Shown piece after piece: positions 21,682 through 30,722 of a stretch of DNA of 36,368 nucleotides (position 1 is the stretch's first letter; every line of letters begins with the position of its first letter). Below the pieces are notes generated by a model, which saw only the letters and a program-made list of their open reading frames with translations, had not been told where the DNA came from and made no database searches. The stretch comes from Pelolinea sp. Its GTDB lineage: Bacteria; Chloroflexota; Anaerolineae; Anaerolineales; Anaerolineaceae. The DNA lies in the NCBI GenBank assembly GCA_030692365.1, contig JAUYCC010000020.1, positions 1 through 36,368 on the forward strand, in the 5' to 3' direction. The position numbers and the translations under genes are program-made.

Positions 21682-23751
21682 ATGAAACTTAATCGCTGGC
21701 TGTATCTGATCGGATTCCTGATTTTTGGCGGGCTAGCCGCCGGCACTGTGCTCTCCAGGTTCAGCCTGTGGGTCATTCCGCTCATCGGCGGCGTGTTTGC
21801 CATTTATCTGGCGGGCATCTTTGCCAGCCGCATTATCACCCGCAAACCCAAATCCGCTTCCATGCTGGAAGTCAGCGACGATATCCGTTCGGCTGCCGGT
21901 GTTTATATGCGCCGTCAGGTGAAGACCATTCTGCTGGCCATCCCGGTGATGGCCGCTGTGGTGTGGGCGTTTATGGGTTGGCGTGAAGCGCTGGCTTTTG
22001 TAATCGGTGTAGCCACCTCCATTACCTCCGGCTACCTGGGCATGTTCATCAGTGTGCGCACCAACATCCAGACCGCCGACCTGGCGGAGGAATCTTTTGC
22101 TAAATCCTTCCGTATCGCTGTGTTGGGCGGTGGGGTGATGGGTCTGCTTATAACCGGCCTCAGCCTGATAGTGCTGACCATCCTTTTTATTATTTTCAAG
22201 GATCCCAATGTGATGATCGGCTTTGGCGTGGGCGGCTCGCTGGCTGCCCTCTTTGGCCAGATCGGAGGCGGTATCTTCACCAAATCCGCTGATGTCGGCG
22301 CGGACCTGGTGGGTAAGGTGGAAGAACGCATCCCTGAGGACGATCCGCGTAACGCCGCGGTGATTGCCGACCTGGTGGGCGATAATGTGGGCGACTGCGC
22401 CGGGCGGGGTTCGGACCTCTTTCAGACGTTCAGCGATGACATCATCACCGCCAGTGTGGTGGTGGTCACGCTGGTTTCACGCTATGGCCTGAATGTGATT
22501 TATTTCCCCATTCTGCTTCAGACCATCGGCGTGCTTTCTTCGGCTGTGGGCATCCTGGTCACCCGCCAGTGGTCGCCCGAACAGAAACCCACCAGCATTT
22601 TCAATGTTGGCTTATGGGTCAGCTCCATCCTCAGTGCGGCAGGTGCCATAGCTTTGTCTTACTGGCTGATCCATGACATGATCATCGGTATCGCGGCGAT
22701 TTTGGGCATTGCAACCACGCTCATCACTGCTTCAACCACCAGGCATTACGCCGGGATGAATCATACACCTGTTAAAAAGATCGCCGAAGCCTCCCACCGC
22801 GGCGCCGCGCTGACCCTGATGACTGGCACCGCCTACGGTTTGCGCAGCCCAATTATCAGTATGTTTACCATCATCGGCGCTATCATCCTGGCCTACAGAA
22901 TCGCCGGAGGGAATATCCTTGCAATTCTGGCGGTCAACATCGGCACCGACCTGCTGATCTGTATCATCATGGCTTCTGACGGCTTCGGTCCGATCGTGGA
23001 TAACGCGGCCGGTATTGCCAAGATCGGCAAGGCCGCCAAAAAAGTGTTTGAATCGCTGTCGCACCTCGACGCGGTCGGCAACACGCTCAAAGCCACCACC
23101 AAATCCTACGCAATGGCCTCCGGCACCATCACGGCCTTTGTGCTGTTTGCCACATTTTTTACCATCACCGGCAATACCGTTCTAGATCTCATTACCCCGT
23201 ATGCTATCGGTTTCATTTTCGTGGGTATTTCATTACCTTACCTGATGGCATCCATCGTAATCGGCGCCACTGCCAAAACAGCCGGGCTAATGGTGGATGA
23301 AGTACGCGGACAGTTCAGCAGCAATCCTCTCATCCTCGAAGGCAAAGTCAAACCCAATTATTCCTATTGTGTAGATATTGCCACCAGAAATGCCCTGCGT
23401 GAAATGATATTGCCCGGTGCGATTGCCTTCGCTTTGCCGTTAGCCACAGGATTTCTGTTTGGCAGCGCGGCGCTGGGTGCGCTGCTGATCGGCGCCGTGT
23501 CCTCCTCGGCATTGCTGGGAGCGTTCTTCAACAACACCGGAACCGCTTTTGACAACGCCAAAAAGACCATTGAAGAAGATCCCGCTTTGGAAAATTCTTT
23601 CGCGCACGCTTCAGCCGTTGTGGGTGATACCTACGGCGATCCCTTGAAAGATGTAGCTGGCCCTTCTTTGCTAATTTTTATGAAACTGATCGGTATGACC
23701 TCATTGCTGATTGCTCCGCTGCTGACGAAAATCAGCGCAATTTTCAAATAA
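21682..23751 (+). CDS. hppA: membrane-bound ion-translocating pyrophosphatase
   Basis: Couples hydrolysis of pyrophosphate to ion pumping across the cytoplasmic membrane. The 689-aa protein is almost entirely transmembrane and carries the substrate-site block DVGADLVGKVEERIPEDDPRNAAVIADLVGDNVGDCAGRGSDL, a second site block ending DNAKKTIEEDPAL and DTYGDPLKDVAGPSL, and SDGFGPIVDNAAGIAK. In VGNTLKATTKSYA the determinant position is lysine (K470), which in this family marks K+-independent, normally H+-pumping enzymes; K+-dependent ones have alanine there. AAGGAG precedes the ATG. It is monocistronic, with a terminator downstream. Confidence 0.96.
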   Translation: MKLNRWLYLIGFLIFGGLAAGTVLSRFSLWVIPLIGGVFAIYLAGIFASRIITRKPKSASMLEVSDDIRSAAGVYMRRQVKTILLAIPVMAAVVWAFMGWREALAFVIGVATSITSGYLGMFISVRTNIQTADLAEESFAKSFRIAVLGGGVMGLLITGLSLIVLTILFIIFKDPNVMIGFGVGGSLAALFGQIGGGIFTKSADVGADLVGKVEERIPEDDPRNAAVIADLVGDNVGDCAGRGSDLFQTFSDDIITASVVVVTLVSRYGLNVIYFPILLQTIGVLSSAVGILVTRQWSPEQKPTSIFNVGLWVSSILSAAGAIALSYWLIHDMIIGIAAILGIATTLITASTTRHYAGMNHTPVKKIAEASHRGAALTLMTGTAYGLRSPIISMFTIIGAIILAYRIAGGNILAILAVNIGTDLLICIIMASDGFGPIVDNAAGIAKIGKAAKKVFESLSHLDAVGNTLKATTKSYAMASGTITAFVLFATFFTITGNTVLDLITPYAIGFIFVGISLPYLMASIVIGATAKTAGLMVDEVRGQFSSNPLILEGKVKPNYSYCVDIATRNALREMILPGAIAFALPLATGFLFGSAALGALLIGAVSSSALLGAFFNNTGTAFDNAKKTIEEDPALENSFAHASAVVGDTYGDPLKDVAGPSLLIFMKLIGMTSLLIAPLLTKISAIFK

Positions 23752-23763
23752 TCAGGAACAAAA

Positions 23764-23798
23764 ATAAGACCGGCGCAAAATATGTGCTCCGGTCTTAT
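23764..23798. terminator. terminator between convergent hppA and the kinase gene
   Basis: ATAAGACCGG (23764-23773) pairs with CCGGTCTTAT (23789-23798), a 10-bp stem with a 15-nt loop. On the minus strand the stem is followed by a T-rich tail (TTTTTGTT), so it serves best as terminator for the kinase operon; on the plus strand the tail is weaker. Confidence 0.75.
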
Positions 23799-23812
23799 CC
23801 TTTATTTCAGTT

Positions 23813-26800
23813 TTATGCTGAATCACCCATCGCAATATGGAGTATTCCTTCAAGCCGCATGGCTTTCCCCTCAACCCAAAGAATAGCCTTTTCCTTATCG
23901 CTTATAGTCTGGTCCAGTTTTTTTAGGCTCTGTTTCACTTCCCATCTATCTACAGGGTCAAAGTCAAAATGGCCTTTCAATGCCATATCTTCCGTGAATC
24001 CAAAAATTCGCGCGGCGGTCTCTGATTGCCCCATATCCACCAGCACACAGGCGATTCCACTAAGACAGCAATAGATAAAGCGGCGCTGATCCCGCGTGAT
24101 TGAAATTGAAAGGCTATGGCGGAAAAATTCAATCGCTTTTTCAAATTCTCCCTGATGCCTCGCCACATAGCCCAGATTGTGGGCAACAATACTGACGATG
24201 CCCATCTGGCCAAGGTGTTCATTGATATGCAGCGCTTCTTCGTAAAAATCGCGGGCAGCAGCGTAATCACTTTGCGCCCGCGCGATCTCACCCAGGGCAA
24301 TTAACGCGGTGCCGATACCTGGTCCGCTGCGCAGCTCACGGGTTATTTTAAGCGCTTCTTCGTAGTGTTCCTTTGAGCGGTCCATATCCTCGGAATACAG
24401 TTCCGAAAGCCCCATGGCGGCTAAACCGCCGGCGATACCGGATTTATCCCCTGACTTGCGGAAAATCGCCAAGCCTTCCTGCAGGTAATTGCGCCCTTGT
24501 TCTCGATCACCAAAATAGGTTTCAATGCATCCCAGCGCTACCAGTGAGCCGGCCACGCCCAGTTCATGGCCAATTTCCCGGCATATCTTAATGTTTTCGC
24601 GGTAGTACTCTTTAGCCTTGTCATATCCCTGCGTGTCTGCTGCGATACCGCCCTTGTCCGCAAGCGCCAGCAAGATGCCGATTTTGTCATCCATCGTCCT
24701 AAAAATGGTCAGGGCATGGTCAATATGGGTTTCCGCTTCCGGGATGGCATGCGCATTTAGGGCTATTTCGCCCAATCCAAGCAGCGCGAATGCCTGGGAG
24801 CGTTGATCCTTCATCGCGCGGGAATCTTTAAGCGTCTGGCTGAACAGGTCCTTTGCCATATTCACGTCACCCAGGTCTTTTACCAAAGATCCGGCTGAAT
24901 AGAGCAGTTGGGTTTTAACCTCGTTCTTCATTTCCGCAGCCCCGGGGGCTTCCAGCAGTTCTTTCATCCAATCCCAGGCTTCGCTCCAATGACCGCGCAC
25001 CAACCAGAAATACGCTATCGCTGCGGCGATGCGCATTCCCATAGGCAGCAAATCCTCGCCGCAATCTTCGCACAGGCTCCATTCCAGAGCCGCGCGCAGG
25101 TTATCGTGCTCCTCTTCCAGCCGGTCCATCCACTCTCTTTGGTTGGCATGCCAGAGTTGCGGGGCTACCTCTGCCGTGAATTCCGCGTAATAGGCAAGGT
25201 GTTTCCTGCGTGAAAATTCAATTTCCCCGGACTGGATCAGTTTTTCACGCGCGTACTGCCGGATGGTTTCCAGCATATCGTAACGTGCACTTCCGCTCTC
25301 CTCAGAATAATTGAGCAGCGATTTATCCACCAGTCGGGCGATCAGGTTGAGGATCTCGTCCTTCTTTAACCCGCCATCGGAGCAAACGGATTCCGCCGCA
25401 ACCAAAGTGCAGCCGCCGGTGAACATCGAAAGACGCCTGAGCAGGATTTTCTCATCCTCAGTTAACAGGTCATAACTCCAGTCAACCAGCGCCTGCAGGG
25501 TTTGCTGGCGCGGCATGGCTGAGCGGTTGCCGCCGGTCAGCAGGCGGAATCGGTCTGAAAGCCGCCTGGCAATCTCCTCCACTGGCAGAGCACGCACGCG
25601 CGCGGCTGCCAGTTCAATGGCCAGAGGGATGCCATCCAGCCGGCTGCAGATTTTGGCAACCGCCTCTGTTTGGGCGGCGTCCGGTTTGAAATCCGGTTTG
25701 ACGCTCACCGCCCGGTCATGAAAAAGGCGCATGGATTCCACAGCCCAGAGTTCATCGACGTCAGGATGATTTTTTGGATCAGGAAGGCGTAGTGAAGGCA
25801 CATGGTAGGTCATTTCCCCCGGCAAGCCCAACGCTTCACGGCTGGTGGCCAGCAATTTTAAGTTGGGGCAGGCAGTCAGCAATTTTTCAGCGAAGGACGC
25901 GCATGCGGTAAGGAGATGCTCACAAGTATCCATAATCAGGAGTATGGAGCGGGCATGGATGGTTTCAATCAGCGTTTCGAGCAGTGGTTTGTTTGCCTTT
26001 TCACGCACATCCAGAGTCGCGGCGATAGCGCGCAGTACTTGTCCAGGTTCAAAAATGGTGGAAAGCTCAACCAGCCAGATTCCGTCCGCGAAGGAATCAA
26101 CCAACTCCCGGGCAGCGGTCAGCGCAAGGCGGGTTTTGCCTGTGCCGCCTACACCGTTCAGCGTCAGCATGCGGTTTTCACTGATAATACGCTGGACATC
26201 CGCGACCTCTTTTTCACGCCCGATAAAACTGGTCAGATCAAGCGGGATGTTATGTCGCTGTTTTTTGGTTGTCCAGCCGCCGCGGTTTTCAAGCAGGTCC
26301 TCCAGAGCGGAGCGGGTTTCCGCGGCGCTGCTGAAGCGGTCATCAGGATCCTTGGCCAGCAGCTTGAGGATTATTTCTTCAAAGATCGAGGAAATTTCCG
26401 GCTTGTGCTGGCTTGGACGGACAGGGTCTTCGTGAATATGCTGGGCAATGACTGCCAGTGGGTTATCCGCCTGGAAAGGGAGACGCCCGGTGGAAAATTC
26501 GTAAAGCATTACCCCCAACGCGTAAAGGTCCGTGCGGCCATCAAGCGGCTTGCCCAGCGCCTGTTCGGGGGAAATATAAAATACCGTACCGGTTAGCGAC
26601 CCTTCCTGCGACATACGCGTAGCCAGCGACCGAGCAAGACCAAAGTCCGTCAGCTTGGCCATGCCATTATCAGCCATGATGACATTTTCCGGTTTCAGAT
26701 CGCGGTGCACAATACCGTGGTTATGTGCTTCTTCCAGCGCGTCGCAAATCTGCAGTGCCACTTTGATAATCTCATCAGTATTTTTTGGTGGTTGGGTATG

Positions 26801-27082
26801 CAAAGATTCACCGTGAATGTATTCCATTATCACGTAAGGCAGATCATTGGTCTCACCCGCGTCAAAAACCGACACAATGTTGGGGTGGTTGAGTTGCGCG
26901 ACCGCGCGCGCTTCAGTGAGCAGGCGGTTTTTACCTTCTGTGCCGAGCGATTTTGAAACCAGCTGTTTTGCCGCCACCACGCGGTCAAGTAGAAGATCAT
27001 AGGCTTCATAAACCGTGCCCATACCGCCCTGGCCCAGTTCCTTGTCCAAGCGGTAGCGGTTATTCAGAACGGTTCCGATCAT
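23813..27082 (-). CDS. Ser/Thr protein kinase with STAND ATPase and TPR domains
   Basis: A 1089-aa cytoplasmic signalling protein. Residues 1-265 are a Hanks-type kinase: G17-V24 glycine loop (GQGGMGTV), K39, catalytic HRDLKPEN (D128) and DFG (D146), all intact. Residues about 280-560 are an NB-ARC/STAND NTPase: GREKEV, P-loop GVGGTGKT (310-317), Walker B LLIMD (381-385) and LATSRE. A winged-helix-like part (LPLAIELAAARVRAL, DWSYDLL) follows. The C-terminus (about 700-1040) is a run of tetratricopeptide repeats, often recognisable by A..Y and L...G. No membrane segment or DNA-binding domain is seen. AAGGGAG precedes the ATG, 17 nt after the phosphatase stop, so the two form an operon. Confidence 0.93.
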   Translation of the reverse strand: MIGTVLNNRYRLDKELGQGGMGTVYEAYDLLLDRVVAAKQLVSKSLGTEGKNRLLTEARAVAQLNHPNIVSVFDAGETNDLPYVIMEYIHGESLHTQPPKNTDEIIKVALQICDALEEAHNHGIVHRDLKPENVIMADNGMAKLTDFGLARSLATRMSQEGSLTGTVFYISPEQALGKPLDGRTDLYALGVMLYEFSTGRLPFQADNPLAVIAQHIHEDPVRPSQHKPEISSIFEEIILKLLAKDPDDRFSSAAETRSALEDLLENRGGWTTKKQRHNIPLDLTSFIGREKEVADVQRIISENRMLTLNGVGGTGKTRLALTAARELVDSFADGIWLVELSTIFEPGQVLRAIAATLDVREKANKPLLETLIETIHARSILLIMDTCEHLLTACASFAEKLLTACPNLKLLATSREALGLPGEMTYHVPSLRLPDPKNHPDVDELWAVESMRLFHDRAVSVKPDFKPDAAQTEAVAKICSRLDGIPLAIELAAARVRALPVEEIARRLSDRFRLLTGGNRSAMPRQQTLQALVDWSYDLLTEDEKILLRRLSMFTGGCTLVAAESVCSDGGLKKDEILNLIARLVDKSLLNYSEESGSARYDMLETIRQYAREKLIQSGEIEFSRRKHLAYYAEFTAEVAPQLWHANQREWMDRLEEEHDNLRAALEWSLCEDCGEDLLPMGMRIAAAIAYFWLVRGHWSEAWDWMKELLEAPGAAEMKNEVKTQLLYSAGSLVKDLGDVNMAKDLFSQTLKDSRAMKDQRSQAFALLGLGEIALNAHAIPEAETHIDHALTIFRTMDDKIGILLALADKGGIAADTQGYDKAKEYYRENIKICREIGHELGVAGSLVALGCIETYFGDREQGRNYLQEGLAIFRKSGDKSGIAGGLAAMGLSELYSEDMDRSKEHYEEALKITRELRSGPGIGTALIALGEIARAQSDYAAARDFYEEALHINEHLGQMGIVSIVAHNLGYVARHQGEFEKAIEFFRHSLSISITRDQRRFIYCCLSGIACVLVDMGQSETAARIFGFTEDMALKGHFDFDPVDRWEVKQSLKKLDQTISDKEKAILWVEGKAMRLEGILHIAMGDSA

Positions 27083-27099
27083 TCCACTCCCTTGATATT

Positions 27100-28350
27100 T
27101 CAGGCTGTTTTTCTGGCGATCAGCAAGGTAACATCATCCACAGGCACGCCGTTGCCCGAAAAGTCACACAATTCTTTTTCTAGCGCCTCGATCATCCCTT
27201 GGGCGTTGATCCCGGCATGTTTGCGGATGGTTGCTTTTAGCCGTTCTTCCCCAAAAGGCTCATCCCCGATCTGCGCGTCAGTCACGCCGTCGGTGAACAT
27301 CACCAGATAATCACCCTCTGCAAGCGTCAGCGTGCCTTGCTCATACCGGCTGTCACCCTCAACGCCAGCCGCCATACCGGTGCGGTTGAGAGATTCAAAA
27401 ACCTTACCTGCGGAACGTAAAACCAGAGGCGGGTTGTGGCCTGCGTTGACATAGCCCACTTCACCGCTGTTAGATTTCACAAGCGCATAAAAAAGAGTAA
27501 TAAACATCCCTTCGCGTGCGTCGCGCCAGATAAGGTGGTTTATTTTCGTGATTTCCTCATCCAATTGTGAGGTTTGGCCAGCCACAGAACGGATAACGCT
27601 GCGCGACAGGGTCATAAACAGCGCCGCCGGCATGCCTTTGTCGGAAACATCCGCCACAACGATCCCCAGCCTGCCATCTGAAATGGGGATGAAATCATAA
27701 AAATCGCCGCTCACCTCATGCGCCGGTTTCCAGCAGGCCGCGAAATCCCAGCCGGGGATGTTGGGGGTGTTGGGCGGAATGAGGCTGATCTGCACCTCGC
27801 GCGCCATCTGCAGCTCGCGTTCCATGCGCCCTTTCTCCACCGCGATGCGGTAAAGGCGGGCGTTATCAATGGCAATTCCCGCGCTGGAAGCGATAGAGGT
27901 GAGTAATTCGAGGTCGCCTTGGGTGAAAATGCCGTTCTGGAAGCGGTTATCCACATAAATAACGCCCAGCGTCTTTTCTTTTTGGATAATGGGAACGCAC
28001 AATACCGAGCGCAGGCCGTAGAGCTTGACGCTAGCACGGGTATGGAAGCGCTGGTCAATCTGCGCGTTGCTGGTCAGGAGCGGTGTTGCTTCTTTGGCAA
28101 CCCGTTCTACAATCCCGCGTGAAATCTTGAATTCAGACTCTTCAATATCTTGCTGGTCTATGCCGCGCGCGGTGCGAAAAGAAAGCTGTTTGTTTTCATC
28201 GTAGAGCATCAGGAATCCGCGTTCTGCGTGCGTGGCAAAAATCACTTCATCCATCAGCGATTCCATGACCACATCCAGGTCAAGGGATGAGTTGATGGTC
28301 TGCGAAATGCGGTACAGCAGTTCCAGGCGCACGCTGGAGGGTTCAGCCAA
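27100..28350 (-). CDS. GAF domain plus SpoIIE-type protein phosphatase
   Basis: A 416-aa cytoplasmic protein. Residues about 20-165 are a GAF sensor domain (LDLDVVMESLMDEV, GLRSVLCVPIIQKEKTLGVIYVDN). A coiled linker (165-195: RMERELQMAREVQ) leads to the PP2C/SpoIIE domain. Metal-binding aspartates are in VSGDFYDF (D216), VVADVSDKGMPAALFM (D234) and FTDGVTDAQ. The family dephosphorylates serine or threonine of partner-switching proteins. No STAS anti-sigma antagonist or RsbW-like kinase is nearby, so its partner may be the adjacent kinase or lie elsewhere. The start is TTG at 28350, with AAGGAG six nucleotides before it; no ATG fits. Confidence 0.93.
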   Translation of the reverse strand: MAEPSSVRLELLYRISQTINSSLDLDVVMESLMDEVIFATHAERGFLMLYDENKQLSFRTARGIDQQDIEESEFKISRGIVERVAKEATPLLTSNAQIDQRFHTRASVKLYGLRSVLCVPIIQKEKTLGVIYVDNRFQNGIFTQGDLELLTSIASSAGIAIDNARLYRIAVEKGRMERELQMAREVQISLIPPNTPNIPGWDFAACWKPAHEVSGDFYDFIPISDGRLGIVVADVSDKGMPAALFMTLSRSVIRSVAGQTSQLDEEITKINHLIWRDAREGMFITLFYALVKSNSGEVGYVNAGHNPPLVLRSAGKVFESLNRTGMAAGVEGDSRYEQGTLTLAEGDYLVMFTDGVTDAQIGDEPFGEERLKATIRKHAGINAQGMIEALEKELCDFSGNGVPVDDVTLLIARKTA

Positions 28351-28385
28351 TAAGTTCTCCTTGACGATGTCTGAACAAACATCTT

Positions 28386-28403
28386 AAATTGCATTTGCAA
28401 TTT
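28386..28403. promoter_or_regulatory. inverted repeat in the divergent promoter region
   Basis: AAATTGC-ATTT-GCAATTT is a 7-bp inverted repeat 36 nt upstream of the phosphatase start and about 90 nt from YjbQ. It could be an operator for either divergent gene or a leader hairpin of the phosphatase mRNA. Confidence 0.35.
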
Positions 28404-28460
28404 TATCATCCCTCAATTTGGGCGATTATTAGAGAATAAGAGGAATTTTGCCGTAATGAT

Positions 28461-28469
28461 TGGTAAAAT
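28461..28469 (+). promoter_or_regulatory. candidate extended -10 promoter for the YjbQ gene
   Basis: TGG-TAAAAT lies inside the possible upstream extension of the YjbQ frame. A transcript starting near 28476 would leave out the ATG at 28456, which supports the start at 28495. Confidence 0.35.
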
Positions 28470-28494
28470 CATAAAAACATTCGCGGAGCTGAGC

Positions 28495-28917
28495 ATGGAA
28501 TGGCTTAAAGACATACTGGAATACCGCACCAAAGGCAAGGGCATGATAAAAATCAACGCGGGTGTTGAGGCGCTCGTCAGCAAGTGGAATGTGACCGAAG
28601 GTATGTGCTTTCTGTACATCCCGCATGTCAGCGCTTCACTGACCATCAGCGAGGGGTTTGATCCTCCTGCCCGGGCGGATGTGGAAAATTTTTATGAGCG
28701 CCTGGTTCCCGAAAGCCAACCGTGGTATCAGCACACCATCGAAGGGGATGATGATTCGCCTTCCCACATCCGTTCAACGCTCACCCAGCCAAGCCTTTCT
28801 ATTCCGATCGACAACGGGCGTCTCACTTTGGGTATCTGGCAGGGTATTTACCTGTTTGAGCACCGCTCCCATCCATTGCTGCGGCAGGTATATGTCCGTT
28901 TCCTGAAAGTCAGTTAA
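28495..28917 (+). CDS. YjbQ/UPF0047 family protein (secondary thiamine-phosphate synthase-like)
   Basis: A 140-aa small cytoplasmic protein. Family marks are CFLYIPHVSASLTI with a conserved histidine, EGDDDSPSHIRSTLTQPSLSIPI with a second histidine and acidic pair, and GIWQGIYLFEHR near the end. YjbQ proteins can show weak thiamine-phosphate synthase activity, but their true role is uncertain. The ATG at 28495 is preferred: GGAG lies 6 nt upstream, the candidate promoter is downstream of the alternative ATG (28456), and MEWLKDILEYRTKGKG matches the usual N-terminus. It is divergent from the phosphatase gene. Confidence 0.88.
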   Translation: MEWLKDILEYRTKGKGMIKINAGVEALVSKWNVTEGMCFLYIPHVSASLTISEGFDPPARADVENFYERLVPESQPWYQHTIEGDDDSPSHIRSTLTQPSLSIPIDNGRLTLGIWQGIYLFEHRSHPLLRQVYVRFLKVS

Positions 28918-29041
28918 TCTATTTAATATACGGGGAATTATTTAGCAATCAAGCTTAATAGTCAGTAAAATCCTTTGCTATTAACCAATTTTGGTGTTTA
29001 CATTGCTCAATAGAGACGGTTAATTTAATTTTGCTATCCTA

Positions 29042-29050
29042 TGGTAAGAT
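29042..29050 (+). promoter_or_regulatory. candidate extended -10 promoter for the CBS-domain gene
   Basis: TGG-TAAGAT lies in the 219-nt AT-rich gap between YjbQ and the CBS-domain gene, about 87 nt before the ATG. The remainder of this gap shows no further gene or repeat. Confidence 0.25.
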
Positions 29051-29136
29051 AATTTAATCACTCCCGCACGCAACCTTATCACATTACCTACACTTTGATC
29101 CATAAAATTAATAAATAGAATATATAGGAGGTCGGA

Positions 29137-29571
29137 ATGATTCAGGTATCTGATCTATTGAAGGGCAAGGGAAGCCAGGTATGGTCCATTGATGCATCCG
29201 CTACCTTACAGGACGCCCTGAACCTGCTTTCAGAAAAGGACATTGGCGCGCTGCCCGTCCTCCGCAATGGCAAGCTGGTTGGCATTTTCTCCGAACGTGA
29301 TTTCGTCCGTGCTATTTCAATTAACCCGTCGCTGCCGCTTGAAACTCTGGTTTCCGAATTAATGACCAAAGAAGTGCTTACCGTATCGCCTTCCGATAAC
29401 GTGGAACGCTGCATGAAGCTGATGACCGAACAGCATATCCGACATCTGCCAGTGGTGGATAGCGGCAAAATGATCGGGATTGTGTCCATTGGTGACGCGG
29501 TAAAGCTAATCATCACCGACCAAAAATCATTCATCCGTCAACTTGAGGACTACATCGGCGGCCGTTGGTAA
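29137..29571 (+). CDS. tandem CBS-domain protein
   Basis: A 144-aa protein that is almost entirely a pair of CBS modules (Bateman unit). The first is about residues 10-65 (SIDASATLQDALNLLSEKDIGALPVLRNGKLVGIFSERDFVRAI) and the second about 75-135 (VSPSDNVERCMKLMTEQHIRHLPVVDSGKMIGIVSIGDAVKLII). Such stand-alone units bind adenine nucleotides and act as energy sensors or on partner proteins. The partner is unknown and no enzyme is fused. TAGGAGG precedes the ATG, one of the strongest ribosome sites in the window. It appears to be monocistronic. Confidence 0.93.
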   Translation: MIQVSDLLKGKGSQVWSIDASATLQDALNLLSEKDIGALPVLRNGKLVGIFSERDFVRAISINPSLPLETLVSELMTKEVLTVSPSDNVERCMKLMTEQHIRHLPVVDSGKMIGIVSIGDAVKLIITDQKSFIRQLEDYIGGRW

Positions 29572-29612
29572 ATTCTTTGTTTTCGGATTTTCAATTTTAC
29601 AGAAATAACATT

Positions 29613-29636
29613 ATGCCTCCCTGAAGGGATCAGGCA
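29613..29636 (+). terminator. weak hairpin after the CBS-domain gene
   Basis: TGCCT and AGGCA (29613-29617, 29632-29636) enclose an inner CCCT-GA-AGGG, followed by AATTTCTCCC. It is a plausible but weak terminator, 41 nt after the stop. Confidence 0.35.
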
Positions 29637-29750
29637 ATTTCTCCCAGTTGTCATCGAGAAATACAAAAACTTGCAAAGTCCAATTACTGACTCTCATTCT
29701 TCAGTTATACTTGCGGGGTTTAAATCTATCCCACAGGAATCATCTGACCA

Positions 29751-30656
29751 TTGAACTCATCTAAAACCCTCTCCGCCCAGATAAAACTGGTTGTCGCCAT
29801 TGCTGTATGGGGCGGCTCGTTTATCGCCACCAAGATCGTGGTGGGCGAGGTATCGCCCGTGACAGTCGTATGGTCGCGCTTTCTCATTGGCCTTATTATC
29901 CTGGGCTGGTTTGCCTGGCGGCACGGTGAGTTAGCCATTCCGACCAGGAAAGACGGGCTGGAATTCGCGTTTCTGGGTTTCATGGGCATCACCCTGCACC
30001 AGTGGCTGCAGTCCAGCGGCCTGGTGACCTCCGAAGCCGCAACCACCGCCTGGATCGTCTCAACCACACCGGTTTTCATGGCTGTGCTTGGCTGGCTCTT
30101 TCTTAAGGAACACCTTGGGCTTGCCAGGACAGCCGGCATCGCGCTGGCAGCTCTGGGAGTGCTGCTAGTGGTCAGCAAGGGCAGCTTTGGCGGCATGTTC
30201 AACGGCAGCTTTGGCCGCCCTGGCGATATCCTCATCCTCATCAGCGCGCCCAACTGGGCTATCTTTTCGGTGCTGTCACGCCCAGCGCTGCAAAAGCACT
30301 CCGCCATCAAGGTCACGTTTTATGTGCTGCTGTTCGGCTGGCTGCTGACCAGCCTCCAGTTTCTGGCCGGCAGGCATTGGGTGGAATACAGCCAGTTCTC
30401 AACCACCGGTTGGATTTGCATCGCGTTTCTGGGCATTTTCTGTTCCGCGCTGGCTTACATCTTTTACAATGACGGCCTGAAGGCGCTGCCTGCTTCACAG
30501 GTGGGCGCGTTTTTGTACCTTGAGCCGCTGGTTGCTACCCTGGTGGCGGCCGTGGTACTTTCCGAGCAAATCTTTCTGGTTACGCTGGCCGGCGGAGCGC
30601 TGATCCTGTTTGGCGTGTGGCAGGTTAACCGCGTGCCGCGCCGGTTGCCGGATTAA
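29751..30656 (+). CDS. EamA/DMT-family transporter
   Basis: A 301-aa membrane protein of the drug/metabolite transporter superfamily. It shows two EamA repeats of about five helices each: the first runs to about residue 140 (AIAVWGGSFIATKIVVGEVSP, STTPVFMAVLGWLFLKEHLG), and the second contains SALAYIFYNDGLKALPASQVGAFLYLEPLVATLVAAVVLSEQ, a highly characteristic block. Substrate is unknown; amino acids and other metabolites are common. The start is TTG 29751 with AGGAA 11 nt upstream; no ATG precedes the first helix. A terminator follows the stop. Confidence 0.9.
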   Translation: MNSSKTLSAQIKLVVAIAVWGGSFIATKIVVGEVSPVTVVWSRFLIGLIILGWFAWRHGELAIPTRKDGLEFAFLGFMGITLHQWLQSSGLVTSEAATTAWIVSTTPVFMAVLGWLFLKEHLGLARTAGIALAALGVLLVVSKGSFGGMFNGSFGRPGDILILISAPNWAIFSVLSRPALQKHSAIKVTFYVLLFGWLLTSLQFLAGRHWVEYSQFSTTGWICIAFLGIFCSALAYIFYNDGLKALPASQVGAFLYLEPLVATLVAAVVLSEQIFLVTLAGGALILFGVWQVNRVPRRLPD

Positions 30657-30691
30657 TCCAAAATATTGCTCTGTTCTCATGTGAAAATTCC

Positions 30692-30720
30692 AAAATCCCG
30701 AAAAACCATTTCGGATTTTT
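30692..30720 (+). terminator. intrinsic terminator after the EamA gene
   Basis: AAAATC-(C)-CGAAA pairs with TTTCG-GATTTT across an AACCA loop, with one bulged C, and runs into a T-tract. It lies 36 nt after the EamA stop. Confidence 0.8.
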
Positions 30721-30722
30721 GT

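Noticed and set aside
25845-26596. Two long plus-strand frames (196 and 226 aa) opposite the kinase-STAND gene
   Set aside because: They overlap each other and the kinase/NTPase-coding region with intact motifs; no domain or ribosome site was seen.
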